64,000 nt of DNA from Neomesorhizobium sp963726065 (lineage in GTDB: Bacteria > Pseudomonadota > Alphaproteobacteria > Rhizobiales > Rhizobiaceae): the NCBI GenBank assembly GCA_963726065.1, contig CAVSAU010000016.1, positions 372,001 through 436,000 on the forward strand, given 5' to 3'. The translations under genes were made by a program, and so were the position numbers. Positions 53,222 to 63,571 of this stretch are shown in pieces. The notes beneath the pieces were generated by a model. That model worked only from the letters and a program-made list of their open reading frames with translations, had not been told where the DNA came from and did no database searches. Within the stretch, counting starts at the first letter, position 1. Each line of letters starts with the position of its first letter.

Positions 53222-55448
53222 CAGGACGCTCCGCCGACCCGCTCGAACCACTCGTCCTCGTCGATCACCTCGATGCCGAGTTCGGGCGCCTGCTTGAGCT
53301 TGGAGCCGGCGCCGGGACCAGCGACGACAAGGTCGGTCTTGGCCGATACCGAGCCGGCGACCTTGGCGCCCAGCCGTTCGGCCATCGCCTTGGCCTCGCG
53401 CGCGCGTCATCTTCTCCAGCGATCCGGTGAACACGACGGTCTTGCCGGCGACCTGCGCTGTCGGCCGACACGGTGACGACGTAGGGCTTTGGGCTGCACC
53501 TGCTCCAGCAGCGCGTCGAGCACCTCGTCGTTGCGCTCATTGCCGAAGAAATCGCGCAGCGCTCCGATCACCGTGTCGCCGATGCCGTTGATCGACGGGA
53601 AGACCGTGTGCGGATCGTCTGCCGCCGCCGTCTCCTTGCCGACGCGGATGAACTCCTCGACGGTCGAGAAGGTCTCGGGCAAGCACGCGCTGCCGTCGTC
53701 TCGCCGATGTGGCGGATGCCGAGCGCGAAGATGAAGCGGTCGAGTTCCGGTTCGCGCCGCGCGTCGATCGCCGCGAAGAGCTTGTCGAGGCCTTCGTAGG
53801 TCCGCTCCTCCGCCGGCAGAGCACCTTCTTGCGCGTCGTGCCCTTCGCAGCCTCGCGCTGCCTGCGCCTGCGCCTCGCGGCGCTCGAACAGTGCCTGCTG
53901 CACCTCGGCGCGCCGATCCTTCAGCGTGAAGATGTCGGCGGCCGTCTTGAGCAGTCCGGCATTGAAGAACAGGTCGATGTTCTCGGCGCCGAGCCCCTCG
54001 ATGTCCATCGCGCCGCGCGACACGAAGTGGCGCAGCGCTTCGACCGCCTGCGCCGGGCAGATCAGCTCGCCCGTGCAGCGCCGCCGCGAATCCTCCTTGC
54101 CGGTCTTCTCGTTGATCTCGCGCGTCGCCGGGCGAACCGCAGACCGGGCAGGTGTGCGGGAACTCATAGGGCATTGCGTCGGCCGGGCGCTTTTCGAGGA
54201 TGACACTCGACGATCTGCGGAATGACGTCGCCTGCCCGCTGGATGACGACCGTGTCGCCGATGCGGATGTCGTTGCCGTCGCGGATCGGCTGACCGTTGC
54301 TGTCCAGGCCCTTGATGTAGTCCTCGTTGTGCAGCGTGACGTTCGACCACGGTGACGCCGCCGACGGTGACCGGCGTCGAGCCGCGCGACCGGCGCCAGC
54401 GTGCCGGTGCGCCCGACCTGGATGTCGATCTTGCGCACCGTGGTCGTCGCCTGTTCGGCCGGGAACTTGTGGGCGACCGCCCAGCGCGGCTCGCCGGTGA
54501 CGAAGCCCCAGCGGCGCTGCAGTTCGAGCTGGTCGACCTTGTAGACGACACCGTCGATGTCGTAGCCGAGCGAGGAGCGCTGCGCCTCGATCAGCTTGTA
54601 GTGCGCAATCAGTTCGTCGACCGATTTCGCGCGCACCATCAGCGGGCTGATCTTGAAGCCCCAGTCGGCGAATTTCTGCACCGAATCGTACTGCGTCGGC
54701 GCCGGGTCCTCGGTCGTGTAGCCCCAGGCATAGGCGAAGAATTTGAGGTTGCGGCTGGCGGTGACCGAGGGATCCTTCTGGCGCAGCGAGCCGGCCGCCG
54801 TGTTGCGCGGATTGACGTAGTCCTGGCCGCCGACCGCAGCCGAGCGTTCCTTCAGCGCCTGGAACTCGGCATAGGTCATGTAGACCTCGCCGCGGATCTC
54901 GATCACCTCCGGCCAGCCCGAACCCTTGAGCTTGTGCGGGATGTCGGCGATCGTCTTCAGGTTCGCGGTGATGTCCTCGCCGACAGTGCCGTCGCCGCGC
55001 GTGGCGCCCTGCACGAACATGCCGTTCTCGTAGCGCAGCGACGCCGACAGCCCGTCGATCTTGGGCTCGGCGGTGAAGGCGATGTCGAGTTCCTTGTCGC
55101 GCTCGAAGAAGCGCTTCGCACGCTCCAGGAAGTCGACCACATCCTGGTCGGTGTAGGCCTTGGCGAGGCTGAGCATCGGCACCGCATGCCGCACCTTGGC
55201 AAAACCCTCCGCCGGCGGTGCTCCCACCGAGCCGGTCGGGCTGTCCTGCCGCACCAGTTCCGGAAACTGCGCTTCGATCTCCGCATTGCGGATCGCTGCA
55301 GCGCATCATATTCGGCGTCCGATATCGTCGGCGCATCCTCGCTGTGATAGCGGCGGTCGTGCTCGGCGATTTCGGTCGCGAGCCGGGCAAGCTCCTGCGC
55401 GGCCTCTTCGACGGTGAGGGTGTCGACGGGTTTTTGGCTTTCGGACAT
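53221..55448 (-). CDS. ligA: NAD-dependent DNA ligase (frameshifted)
   Basis: LigA seals nicks in replication and repair using NAD. In order: the Ia domain (ARLATEIAEHDRRYHSEDAPTISD), adenylation lysine in AEPKIDGLSASLRY, NPRNTAAGSLRQKD, GYDIDGVVYKVD, the OB fold, zinc-finger cysteines (TCPVCGSP), the helix-hairpin-helix region and a BRCT domain near the end (DVVVAGPGAGSKL-like in one frame), ending DEWFERVGGAS. Breaks occur near 55300, 54355, 54200, 54130, 53830, 53690 and 53440. The span of 2228 bases gives about 742 residues, normal for rhizobia. It follows recN by 101 bases. Confidence 0.9.
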
Positions 55449-55549
55449 GACGAGGCTTTTCGGGTGAAATGTGGAATTGCCAAAGTCATTGGCAAATTCG
55501 CCGAAAAAGTAAACCGCTCAACTGCGCCTGGCGGATCACTCCCGACAGT

Positions 55550-57240
55550 TCACGACGCCGCGGCTGCGGTGTTCTCGCTGAGCAGCCGCTCTGCTGCCGC
55601 GCGCGCCTCTTCGGTGATCGTGGCGCCGGCCAGCATGCGGGCGATCTCTTCCTGCCTCGCCTTGCGGTCCATCTCGGCAATGCCGGTGGAAACCTGGTCG
55701 GCGCCGCCGGATTTGGAAATCAGGTAGTGGGTGTGGCGCACGCGCCGCGACCTGCGGCGCGTGGGTCACCGACAGCACCTGCACGCGCTCTGCGAGAGCC
55801 GCGACAGCCGCTGTCCGATCGCGTCGGCGACCGCGCCGCCGACGCCGGTGTCGATCTCGTCGAAGACCAGAGTCGGCGCCGAGCCGCGGTCGGCCAGCGC
55901 CACCTTCAGCGCCAGCAGGAAGCGCGACAGCTCGCCTCCCGAGGCCACCTTCATCATCGGGCCCGGCGCGCGTGCCAGGATTGGTCCTGCACCCAGAATT
56001 CGATCTGGTCGATGCCTTCCTGCGTGCGGTTTTGCGGTTCGCTCGACATCTCGACGATGAATTCGGCGCGTTCGAGCTTCAGCGCCGGCAGTTCCGCCAT
56101 GACCGCCCGGGCGAGATTGAGCGCCGCGGTCTTGCGCGCCTCAGACAGTCGGGCAGCTTCGCGGTCGTAGAGGTCGCGCGTCGCAGACGGCCTGCTTCTC
56201 CAGTCCGTGCAGTCGCTCCTCGCCGGCATCGAGATCGGCAAGGTCTGCCGCCATGCGGTCGCGCAGTTCGGCCAGGTCGTCGACCGCGACGGAATGTTTG
56301 CGGCGCCGCGGCCCGCAGCGCGAAACAGCCGCTCCTCGGTGCGCTCAAGTTTCTGCGGATCGTATTCCGTCGCCCGCAGCGCCGCCTCGACACCGGACTG
56401 CGCGGCATCCAGCGACAGCAGCGCTTCGTCCAGCGATTTGACCACGTCGTCCAGCAGCTCCGGCACTTCTGCCGCCTTCCGCTGCAGACGCCGGAGCAGG
56501 CTGGCCAGTTGCGGCGACGGCGCATTCGGAACCGGAGAGCACTTCCTGCGCGTCATGGATATCGCTGGCGATCTTTTCCGCCCGCATCATCGTCGCGCGC
56601 AGCTCGGAAAGGTCGGTTTCCTCGCCGGGCTGCGGATCGAGCCGCGACAGTTCGGCGACCGAGGCGCGCAGATAATCGGCCTCGCGCGCCGCCGCCTCCA
56701 CCTTGGCGCGATGCCGCGACAGCTCCTGCTCGGCGTTGCGCCACAGCGCGCCATGCCTCGGCGACGGCGCCGGACATCGCCGCCATGGCCGCCGAACGCA
56801 TCGAGCACGTCGCGGTGCGCCGCCGCATCGACCAGCGCGCGGTCGTCGTGCTGGCCGTGGATTTCGACCAGCGCCCGGCCGACGTCGCGCATCAGCGAAA
56901 CGCTCGCCGGCTGGTCGTTGACGAAGACGCGGGTGCGCCCGTCAGCCGTCTGGACGCGGCGCAGGATCATGTCGCCGTCGTCGTCGATGGCGTTTTCGGC
57001 CAGCAGCGCGCGGGCGGCATGATTGACCGGCACGTCGAAGACGGCCGTCACCTGGCCTTGCGTCGCGCCATGGCGCACCAGCGAAGCGTCGCCGCGGGCG
57101 CCAAGCGCCAGCGATAAAGCGTCAAGCAGGATGGATTTGCCGGCGCCGGTTTCGCCGGTCAGCACCGAAAGGCCAGAGGAAAAATCGATATCCAGCCGTT
57201 CGATCAGGACAATATCGCGGATCGACAGTTGGGAGAGCAT
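55550..57240 (-). CDS. recN: DNA repair ATPase RecN (frameshifted)
   Basis: RecN is an SMC-like ATPase for double-strand break repair. The N-terminus is intact: LSQLSIRDIVLIERLDIDF and Walker A LTGETGAGKSILLDALSLALG, then VEIHGQHDDRAL. The coiled-coil middle is broken into several frames (LRATMMRAEKIASDIHDAQEVLSG, ARLSEARKTAALNLARAVMAEL). The C-terminal signature and Walker B are VASGGELSRFLLALKVAL and LVFDEIDTGVGGAVADAIG. The end is TITEEARAAAERLL. Breaks lie near 56760, 56530, 56320, 56180, 55975 and 55785. About 563 residues. It lies between bamD and ligA. Confidence 0.9.
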
Positions 57241-57317
57241 CGACGCCCGCTATTGTCAGGCGCCGGTGATCAGCTTCCCGGCCTTGGATATCCAGGAGGT
57301 TCCGGTTCTCGCGCGGC

Positions 57318-58127
57318 TCAAGCCCGCCGCTTCTGCAGCAGGGCGTAGGAATCCTTGTACCACTGGCTGTCCGGGTAGTTGTGGCCGAGCACGGCGGCTG
57401 CCGTCTGCGCTTCCGACGTAAGCCCCATCGCGTAGTAGCTTTCGGTCAGGCGCGCCAGCGCTTCTTCGACATGGCGGGTGTTGGAGTAGTTCTCCACCAC
57501 GTAGCGGAACCGCTTGATGCGCGGCGATATATTCGCGGCGCTCGAGATAGTAGCGGCCGACCTGCATTTCCTTGCCGGCGAGCTGATCGCGAGCGAAGCG
57601 GATCTTTGCCTTGGCGTCTTCGACATATTCGCGAGTCAGGCCAGCGCTGGACCACCTCTTCCATCGCCTCGATGGCGCGGCGGGATTCCTTCTGGTCCTG
57701 CGTCACGTCGCGAATCTGCCGGAAATAGCTCAAGCCGACGATGTACTGCGCGTATGCCGCGTCGGGATCGGTCGGATAGAGCTGGACGTAGCGCTTGCCG
57801 TCGTTGATGGCTTCTTCGTATTTGCCCTGCCGATAGTCGGCGAAAGCTCCCATCACCAGCGCCTTGCGGCCATATTCGGAATAGGGATGCTGGCGGTCGA
57901 TCGCCGTCGAACTTCTTGCTCGCCTCGCCAAGGCGGCCGGCGTTCATGTTGGCAAGACCCTGGTTGTAGAGCACGTCCGCAGGGTCGGTCTGCTCGACAT
58001 AGGTGGCGAGGTCGATGTCCTGGTCCGACGCGCAGGCAGAAAGGAAAAATGGCGCCGCCAGCACCGGAAGCATCGTCGCTGCGACCCGAATCCGTCGCGC
58101 CGAATGCGCTGCTCGTTCAAAAAACAT
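57318..58127 (-). CDS. bamD: Outer-membrane assembly lipoprotein BamD (frameshifted)
   Basis: BamD is an essential part of the Bam complex that inserts outer-membrane beta-barrels. From ATG 58127 it has a lipoprotein signal with lipobox FFLSACAS, then YVEQTDPADVLYNQGLANMNAG. TPR repeats follow: DRQHPYSEYGRKALVMGAFADYRQGKY, AAYAQYIVGLSYFRQIRDVTQD, RRAIEAMEEVVQRWPDS and FRYVVENYSNTRHVEEALARL. It ends SYALLQKRRA. Breaks lie near 57905, 57640 and 57525. About 270 residues. It sits between lpxC and recN, the usual rhizobial order, on the same strand. Confidence 0.9.
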
Positions 58128-58329
58128 GATCAATTCCGCCCCTCTGGCGTCGACGTAAAATGAAGGCATGGCGAGCCATTAATCACAACTGCCCCCCATC
58201 GGCAACGCTATCGCCGGGCAATGGCGCATTTTTGTGGCGAAGCTGCCGCCAAGCCGATCTTTCGACAGGCTTTTCGGCGGGAGGCCACGAACGACCGGCG
58301 GATTGATAGATCCCGGCAGAAGCGACGAA

Positions 58330-59268
58330 TCAAAGCATCCAGGGTGCGTGGACCGGCGCATTGACCGCGGTCAATTCGGCCGACCGGCCACGCTCGCGGC
58401 GCCTTGCCTCGACGATTTCGAACGCCGAAGAGTCGGACAGGAGGCTGCGCAGCGCCGTGGCATTCAACCTGTGGCCGCCGCGATAGGAACGGAAGCAGCC
58501 AATGAAGCGCGCCCCGGCAAGCGCCAGGTCACCCATTGCGTCGAGCACCTTGTGACGCACGAATTCGTCGGGATAGCGCAGACCTTCCATGTTGATGATG
58601 CGGTGGTCATCGCCGATCACCACAGAGTTCTCCAACGACGAGCCGAGCGCATAGCCGGCCGCCCAGAGCCGTTCGACATCCTTCATGAAACCAAAGGTGC
58701 GCGCGCGAGAAACCTCGCTGCGGAACATCTCCGCGCTGAGGTCGGCCGCGAAGAACTGACGGCCGATCGCTGGGCTTTCGAAATCGATCTCGACCTCGAA
58801 ACGTGTGCCCTCATAGGGGCGGAACTCCGCCCATGAGGCGCCGCTTTCAATGCGCACCGGCTTCAGGATGCGGATATAGCGCCGCTTCGCCTGCGACACC
58901 TCGATGCCGGCCTGGTCGAATGCCTCGACGAACATCGCCGAACTGCCATCCAGGATCGGCACTTCACTACCATCGATGTCAATGGAGAGATTGTCGATGC
59001 CCAGCGCGAAAACGGTCGCCATCAGGTGCTCGACGGTTGCGACATGGTGCTTGGTCGGATCGCCGAGAATGGTGCTGAGATCCGTGCCGCCGACCTCCGA
59101 AACCAGCGCCCTGATCTCATTGTCGGCCGTTTCAGCGCCAAGACAATGAAAGACAATGCCGGTGTCTGCGTCCGCTGGCCCGAATTGGACGGTAACCGGT
59201 TTGCCGCTGTGAACGCCAACGCCGGACAAGGCCACGCGTGATTTGAGCGTCGTCTGATAATCCTGCAA
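58330..59268 (-). CDS. lpxC: UDP-3-O-acyl-N-acetylglucosamine deacetylase
   Basis: LpxC carries out the first committed step of lipid A synthesis. The 312-residue protein is intact. Zinc ligands are His81 in ATVEHLMATVFALGID and the His and Asp in FVRHKVLDAMGDLALAG. The start TTLKSRVALSGVGVHSGKP is typical. A catalytic His lies near the end in SYRGGHRLN. It follows ftsZ, after a 286-base gap that includes a terminator, so it probably has its own promoter. LpxC levels are controlled by proteolysis in many bacteria; HflK and HflC, which modulate FtsH, are also in this window. Confidence 0.95.
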   Translation of the reverse strand: MQDYQTTLKSRVALSGVGVHSGKPVTVQFGPADADTGIVFHCLGAETADNEIRALVSEVGGTDLSTILGDPTKHHVATVEHLMATVFALGIDNLSIDIDGSEVPILDGSSAMFVEAFDQAGIEVSQAKRRYIRILKPVRIESGASWAEFRPYEGTRFEVEIDFESPAIGRQFFAADLSAEMFRSEVSRARTFGFMKDVERLWAAGYALGSSLENSVVIGDDHRIINMEGLRYPDEFVRHKVLDAMGDLALAGARFIGCFRSYRGGHRLNATALRSLLSDSSAFEIVEARRRERGRSAELTAVNAPVHAPWML

Positions 59269-59500
59269 TTCGATCCCCTTGAAGCCCGATTCCGACCGCT
59301 TCGCCTACCCTCGGCGTACGGCTCTTTTCTCGTGGTGTCCGGGCTCACCTCCCCAGGGTCCGGGACGCATTTGTCGATCAGCGGCGAAGATAAGCATGCG
59401 TGGGCGAGTCTCCAAATCACGGTTTTTTACCCGGTGTAACCGCCTAACGAGGCGAGGACATCACCGCAAACCATTGATTATACGCGATTTAAAACAGCAG

Positions 59501-59533
59501 CAGGCAGGAGCCGAGACTCCTGCCTGTTAACAA
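59501..59533 (-). terminator. Terminator after ftsZ
   Basis: CAGGCAGGAG (59501-59510) and CTCCTGCCTG (59517-59526) form a perfect 10-bp stem with a 6-base loop. On the minus strand CTGCTGTTTTAAA follows it. It lies about 30 bases past the ftsZ stop. The rest of the 59269-59554 gap holds no gene. Confidence 0.78.
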
Positions 59534-59540
59534 ATGTTAC

Positions 59541-59556
59541 GATCCGTTAACGGATC
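59541..59556. repeat. 16-bp perfect palindrome at the ftsZ stop codon
   Basis: GATCCGTTAACGGATC is fully self-complementary and overlaps two bases of the ftsZ stop codon (59555-59557). It contains an internal GTTAAC. The role is unknown. Confidence 0.55.
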
Positions 59557-61249
59557 AGTTGGCTTGCCGGCGAAGGAATGCCGGAATCTCCAGCTGATCG
59601 TCTTCCTGCGTGGCGCGCGGCTGCTGCGTCAGGCGGCCGTGATCGTCGAGCTGGCCACGGCGCGGCGCATAGACCTGCGGGTCCTGGCTGGCCAGCCTGC
59701 GGGCCTCCGGCGCCGGCTGACGCAGCTTCGGCTCGCGCGGCTGTGCTGGCTGTAGACGGGCAGGCTCTTCCTCGCGACGCGACGACAGGCCGTTGGTCAG
59801 GCGCTTCAGGAGGCCAAGCGGACCGCGGTCCTCATGCTGCTCGGGAACCCGGCGGGCAGCGGCCACTTCAGCCTTCACCACTGGCGGAAAATCCTCCACC
59901 CGCGGCATGCGAGGCGCCTGGGTTACCGGTTGAGGCTCGCGCTGCTGCACCTGCGCGACCGGCTGCGGAGCTGGCTGCTGGAACTGCGGTGCCGGCTGCT
60001 GGAGCTGCTGGGCGGGCTGCTGGAACTGCGGAGCCTGCTGAACGGGCTGGGTGCCCGGCGCCGGCTGAAACAGCTTGCTTGCCGGCCGGAACTCTTCCGC
60101 CGGCTGTGCGTGGACCTGACGGGCATGCGCCACTTCGGCGGCGTGCGCTTCGGCCGCACGGATCGCATCGGCGACCGGATCGGCGCGTACCGGCTCCGGA
60201 GCAGGCCGGAACTCGGCGGCGGGACGCTGCTGCTGCGGCTTTGCCGGCTGGCGAATGGCAAGCGGCGGCGCCGACATCTCGGCCGATTTGTCGATGCCGG
60301 TTGCCACAACCGACACGCGGATGACACCTTCGAGACTTTCGTCGAAAGTCGCGCCCAGGATGATGTTGGCCTCCTGGTCGACTTCCTCGCGGATACGGGT
60401 CGCGGCTTCGTCCACTTCGAACAGCGTCAGATCGCGGCCGCCGGTGATCGAGATCAAAAGACCCTTGGCGCCCTTCATCGAGGTCTCGTCGAGCAGCGGA
60501 TTGGCGATTGCCGCTTCGGCGGCAGCCATTGCACGGCCCTCACCCGACGCTTCGCCTGTGCCCATCATCGCCTTGCCCATCTCGCGCATCACCGAACGCA
60601 CGTCGGCGAAGTCGAGATTGATCAGGCCTTCCTTGACCATCAGGTCGGTGATGCAGGCAACACCGGAGTAAAGCACCTGGTCGGCCATTGCGAAGGCGTC
60701 AGCGAAGGTGGTCTTGTCGTTGGCGATGCGGAACAGGTTCTGGTTCGGGATGACGATCAGCGTGTCGACGCTTTTCATCAATTCCTCGATGCCGGCATCC
60801 GCCGTCTTCATGCGGCGCTGTCCTTCGAAGTGGAACGGCTTGGTCACGACGCCGACGGTCAGGATGCCCTTCTCGCGGGCGGCTCGGGCAACCACCGGCG
60901 CGGCACCGGTACCCGTGCCGCCGCCCATGCCGGCGGTAACGAAGCACATATGCGTGTTCGACAGGTGGTCGATGATCTCGTCGATGCACTCTTCGGCAGC
61001 GGCGCGGCCAACCTCGGGCTGCGAGCCTGCGCCGAGACCCTCGGTGACGTGAGCGCCGAGTTGAATGATGCGCTCGGCCTTCGACATGGTCAGCGCCTGC
61101 GCATCGGTGTTGGCCACGACGAACTCGACCCCTCGCAGTCCCGCCGTGATCATGTTGTTGACAGCATTGCCTCCGCCGCCGCCGACACCGAACACGGTGA
61201 TGCGGGGCTTGAGCTCGGTAATGTCCGGCTTTTGCAGATTGATGGTCAT
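59555..61249 (-). CDS. ftsZ: Cell division protein FtsZ
   Basis: FtsZ is the tubulin-like GTPase that forms the division ring. The 564-residue protein is intact. The GTP site GGGTGTG lies at residues 109-115, the T7-loop NLDFADVRSVM near 210, and the globular core ends near 320. A long Gln/Pro/Ala-rich linker of about 220 residues follows (QQPAQQLQQPAPQFQQ is part), and the FtsA/SepF-binding end is EIPAFLRRQAN. Long linkers are usual in alphaproteobacteria. It starts 76 bases after the ftsA stop in the ddlB-ftsQ-ftsA-ftsZ order. A strong terminator follows. Confidence 0.97.
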   Translation of the reverse strand: MTINLQKPDITELKPRITVFGVGGGGGNAVNNMITAGLRGVEFVVANTDAQALTMSKAERIIQLGAHVTEGLGAGSQPEVGRAAAEECIDEIIDHLSNTHMCFVTAGMGGGTGTGAAPVVARAAREKGILTVGVVTKPFHFEGQRRMKTADAGIEELMKSVDTLIVIPNQNLFRIANDKTTFADAFAMADQVLYSGVACITDLMVKEGLINLDFADVRSVMREMGKAMMGTGEASGEGRAMAAAEAAIANPLLDETSMKGAKGLLISITGGRDLTLFEVDEAATRIREEVDQEANIILGATFDESLEGVIRVSVVATGIDKSAEMSAPPLAIRQPAKPQQQRPAAEFRPAPEPVRADPVADAIRAAEAHAAEVAHARQVHAQPAEEFRPASKLFQPAPGTQPVQQAPQFQQPAQQLQQPAPQFQQPAPQPVAQVQQREPQPVTQAPRMPRVEDFPPVVKAEVAAARRVPEQHEDRGPLGLLKRLTNGLSSRREEEPARLQPAQPREPKLRQPAPEARRLASQDPQVYAPRRGQLDDHGRLTQQPRATQEDDQLEIPAFLRRQAN

Positions 61250-61325
61250 CTTGGTCGTCCTTTTCGCCTTTCCTGCCGCCTCGCCGCGCGGCCGCCTTTG
61301 GGGCTGTCCCCGTCAAACTCGAATA

Positions 61326-62636
61326 CTAAAAACTGTCCCTCAACCACTGGCCCATCCGGTGGAACGTGCCCCCGGTGCCAGTCATCTTCAGCCGCATTCC
61401 CCCACGCGTCTGAATATTCTCCAGGCCTGCGACCTGCGGATAGATGAGCAGACCGACCGATGTCGCGAAGGCCGGGCCTTTCGCCGCTTCCGGCAGGCCG
61501 GCCACGCCCAGCGGGCGGCCGATCCGCACATTGCGGCCAAGGATGCGCCGCGCCGCTTCCGGCAGACCGGCCAGTTGGCTGGCTCCACCGGTCAGAACGA
61601 CCCGCTTGCCGACCGCGTTGCCGTAGCCGGACTGGTTCAGCCGGTCGCGCAGGATTTCCAATGTCTCTTCGATACGGGCGCGGATGATGCGCGTCATCAC
61701 GGAGCGCGGCACCTGAACCGGCACTTCGCCGTCGTCATTGCCGATCGGCTGGATCGACACCACGTCCCGGTCGTCCGCGCTGCCGGGCAGCGCCGAGCCG
61801 TGCATCACCTTCAGCCGCTCGGCGTCTTCCAGGCGCGTCGACAGTCCCTTGGCCATATCCAGCGTCACATGGCTGCCGCCTATGGGCATCGCGTCGGCAT
61901 GCACGAACTTGCCGTCGGCAAACACCGAGATCGTCGTGGTGCCGCCGCCCATGTCGATGCAGGCCGCACCCATTTCGAGTTCGTCGTCGACAAGCGCCGC
62001 CAACCCGCTGGCATAGGGCGTTGCCACCATGCGCTCGACCGAAAGATGCGAGCGGTTGATGCAGAGCTCGAGATTGCGCAGCGGCGCCGCATCTCCGGTC
62101 AGGACATGCATGTCGACGCCGAGCGTGTCGCCCACCATGCCGCGCGGATCGCGCACGCCGCGCTCTGCATCCAGCGAATAGCCGGTCGGCAGCGAATGCA
62201 CGACTTCGCGCTCGACCTTCAACGCCTGCTTGGCGCCGGCGCCGAGCACGCGTTTGATATCCGCCTCGTCGGCCTCATGACCGCCCAGATTGATGGTCGC
62301 CGAAAAATTCTCGCTCTTCAGCCGCCCGGCGCTGACATTGACGATCAGCGAATCCACGGTTAGTCCGGCCATGCGCTCCGCGGCATCCACCGCCAGTCGG
62401 ATCGCCTGCTCGGCGCGGTCGAGTTCGACGACCACGCCAGACTTCACGCCATGCGACTTCTGGTGGCCGATGCCGATCACCTGGGCCTTGTGGGTGCGGC
62501 CGCGCAACAGCTGGCTGGGCTCAGCCGGCTTCAACCGCGCCACGATGCAGCAGACCTTGCTCGAACCGACGTCGAGCACGGTGACGACGCCGGTACGGCG
62601 AGATGCGGTATCTCCGTTGCCGCCGAGCCAGCTCAT
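61326..62636 (-). CDS. ftsA: Cell division protein FtsA
   Basis: FtsA is the actin-like protein that holds FtsZ filaments to the membrane. The 436-residue protein is intact, with TVLDVGSSKVCCIVARL (phosphate 1), the GVVVELDRAEQAIRLAVDAAE region, MGGGTTTISVFADGKF (phosphate 2) and VVLTGGASQLAGL (adenosine motif). The membrane-binding helix is the end RMGQWLRDSF. Its start overlaps the ftsQ stop by four bases (ATGA), so the two are coupled. Confidence 0.97.
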   Translation of the reverse strand: MSWLGGNGDTASRRTGVVTVLDVGSSKVCCIVARLKPAEPSQLLRGRTHKAQVIGIGHQKSHGVKSGVVVELDRAEQAIRLAVDAAERMAGLTVDSLIVNVSAGRLKSENFSATINLGGHEADEADIKRVLGAGAKQALKVEREVVHSLPTGYSLDAERGVRDPRGMVGDTLGVDMHVLTGDAAPLRNLELCINRSHLSVERMVATPYASGLAALVDDELEMGAACIDMGGGTTTISVFADGKFVHADAMPIGGSHVTLDMAKGLSTRLEDAERLKVMHGSALPGSADDRDVVSIQPIGNDDGEVPVQVPRSVMTRIIRARIEETLEILRDRLNQSGYGNAVGKRVVLTGGASQLAGLPEAARRILGRNVRIGRPLGVAGLPEAAKGPAFATSVGLLIYPQVAGLENIQTRGGMRLKMTGTGGTFHRMGQWLRDSF

Positions 62637-63571
62637 ATTCTGCGCTCCGCCTTCTTGCCGGACTTCGGCTTTTCGTTGAGCGCCGCGTTGCGGCGAAGCG
62701 CGGCTTCCGGCGTCAGCTGGATTACCAGCCGGTCGCTGAGCCGCATGTCGACGGCGGCGATGTCGCGCGACAGCACACCGTTATCCTTGTCCATCGCCAG
62801 AATGTCTTCTATCGCCTGGACTTCGCCGTGCTCGGGCAGCTTTATCGTCACGCCGTTTTCAAGGCGCAGGTCCCAGCGGCGCTCACCGATGCGGATATAG
62901 CCCTTCACCCGTGAGGCAAGCTGGGGATAATTCTTCACCGTGTTGATGAAGGCGGAAGCCTTTTCGGGCGCGCCAAGACCGATGACCAGCGGCAACATCG
63001 CGTGGCGCGAGCCGGAGAATGGCGCGATCACATTGCCGTTCTCCTCGACGATGGCGAGCTCGCGCCCATGCTGCCAGATTGCGAAGGGCTTGCGTTCCTC
63101 GATGCGAACCTCGATCTCGTCCGGATAGACTTTACGCACAGCCGCCGATTCCACCCACGGCAGTTGCGCAATGCGCTCCCTGGCCTTTTCGGCATCGAAG
63201 CCGATCAGCGAGGTCCAGCCATCGAGATCGAGCTGGCCGAGTATGTCGATTTCGGAGGTTTCCTTGTGGCCAGCGACCCGGATCTGGTCGACCGCGAAAC
63301 CGGTCCGCGCCGTGATGCTCTGGATCATGGCCGGGAAATGGCCGCCAACATAGGCGCCGTAGAGGCTGAACGAACCGAGGAAGGCAGCCGTCAGCATGGC
63401 CGCAGCGAACGGCGGCGGCGTGAACTCGCCGTCATGCGCGCGCGCCAGCAACCGCGCCGGCCGCCGAAGCAGCCGCGGCAAAACGAACCCGTCGACGGAA
63501 AATGACAGGCCAAACAGACCGCCTTTCGTCGCTCCGGCTCTTCCGCCCTGCCCCGACCTCAACGCAAACAC
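62633..63571 (-). CDS. ftsQ: Cell division protein FtsQ
   Basis: FtsQ links early and late division proteins. It has a cytosolic head of about 65 residues, one membrane helix (AAMLTAAFLGSFSLYGAYV), a POTRA domain (TGFAVDQIRVAGHKETSEIDIL) and the FtsQ domain (LPWVESAAVRKVYPDEIEVRIEERKPFAIW, key parts LPWVESAAV and YPDEIEV). A GTG start at 63571 (VFALRSGQGG) gives 312 residues and a 13-base overlap with ddlB. The upstream frame to 63688 would run well into ddlB, so I do not use it. ftsA follows with a 4-base overlap. Confidence 0.93.
   Translation of the reverse strand: MFALRSGQGGRAGATKGGLFGLSFSVDGFVLPRLLRRPARLLARAHDGEFTPPPFAAAMLTAAFLGSFSLYGAYVGGHFPAMIQSITARTGFAVDQIRVAGHKETSEIDILGQLDLDGWTSLIGFDAEKARERIAQLPWVESAAVRKVYPDEIEVRIEERKPFAIWQHGRELAIVEENGNVIAPFSGSRHAMLPLVIGLGAPEKASAFINTVKNYPQLASRVKGYIRIGERRWDLRLENGVTIKLPEHGEVQAIEDILAMDKDNGVLSRDIAAVDMRLSDRLVIQLTPEAALRRNAALNEKPKSGKKAERRI

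Noticed and set aside
59541..59556. CtrA box near the ftsZ stop (TTAAC and TTAC).
   Set aside because: The spacing between half-sites is not seven bases and the position is at the end of the gene, not a promoter.
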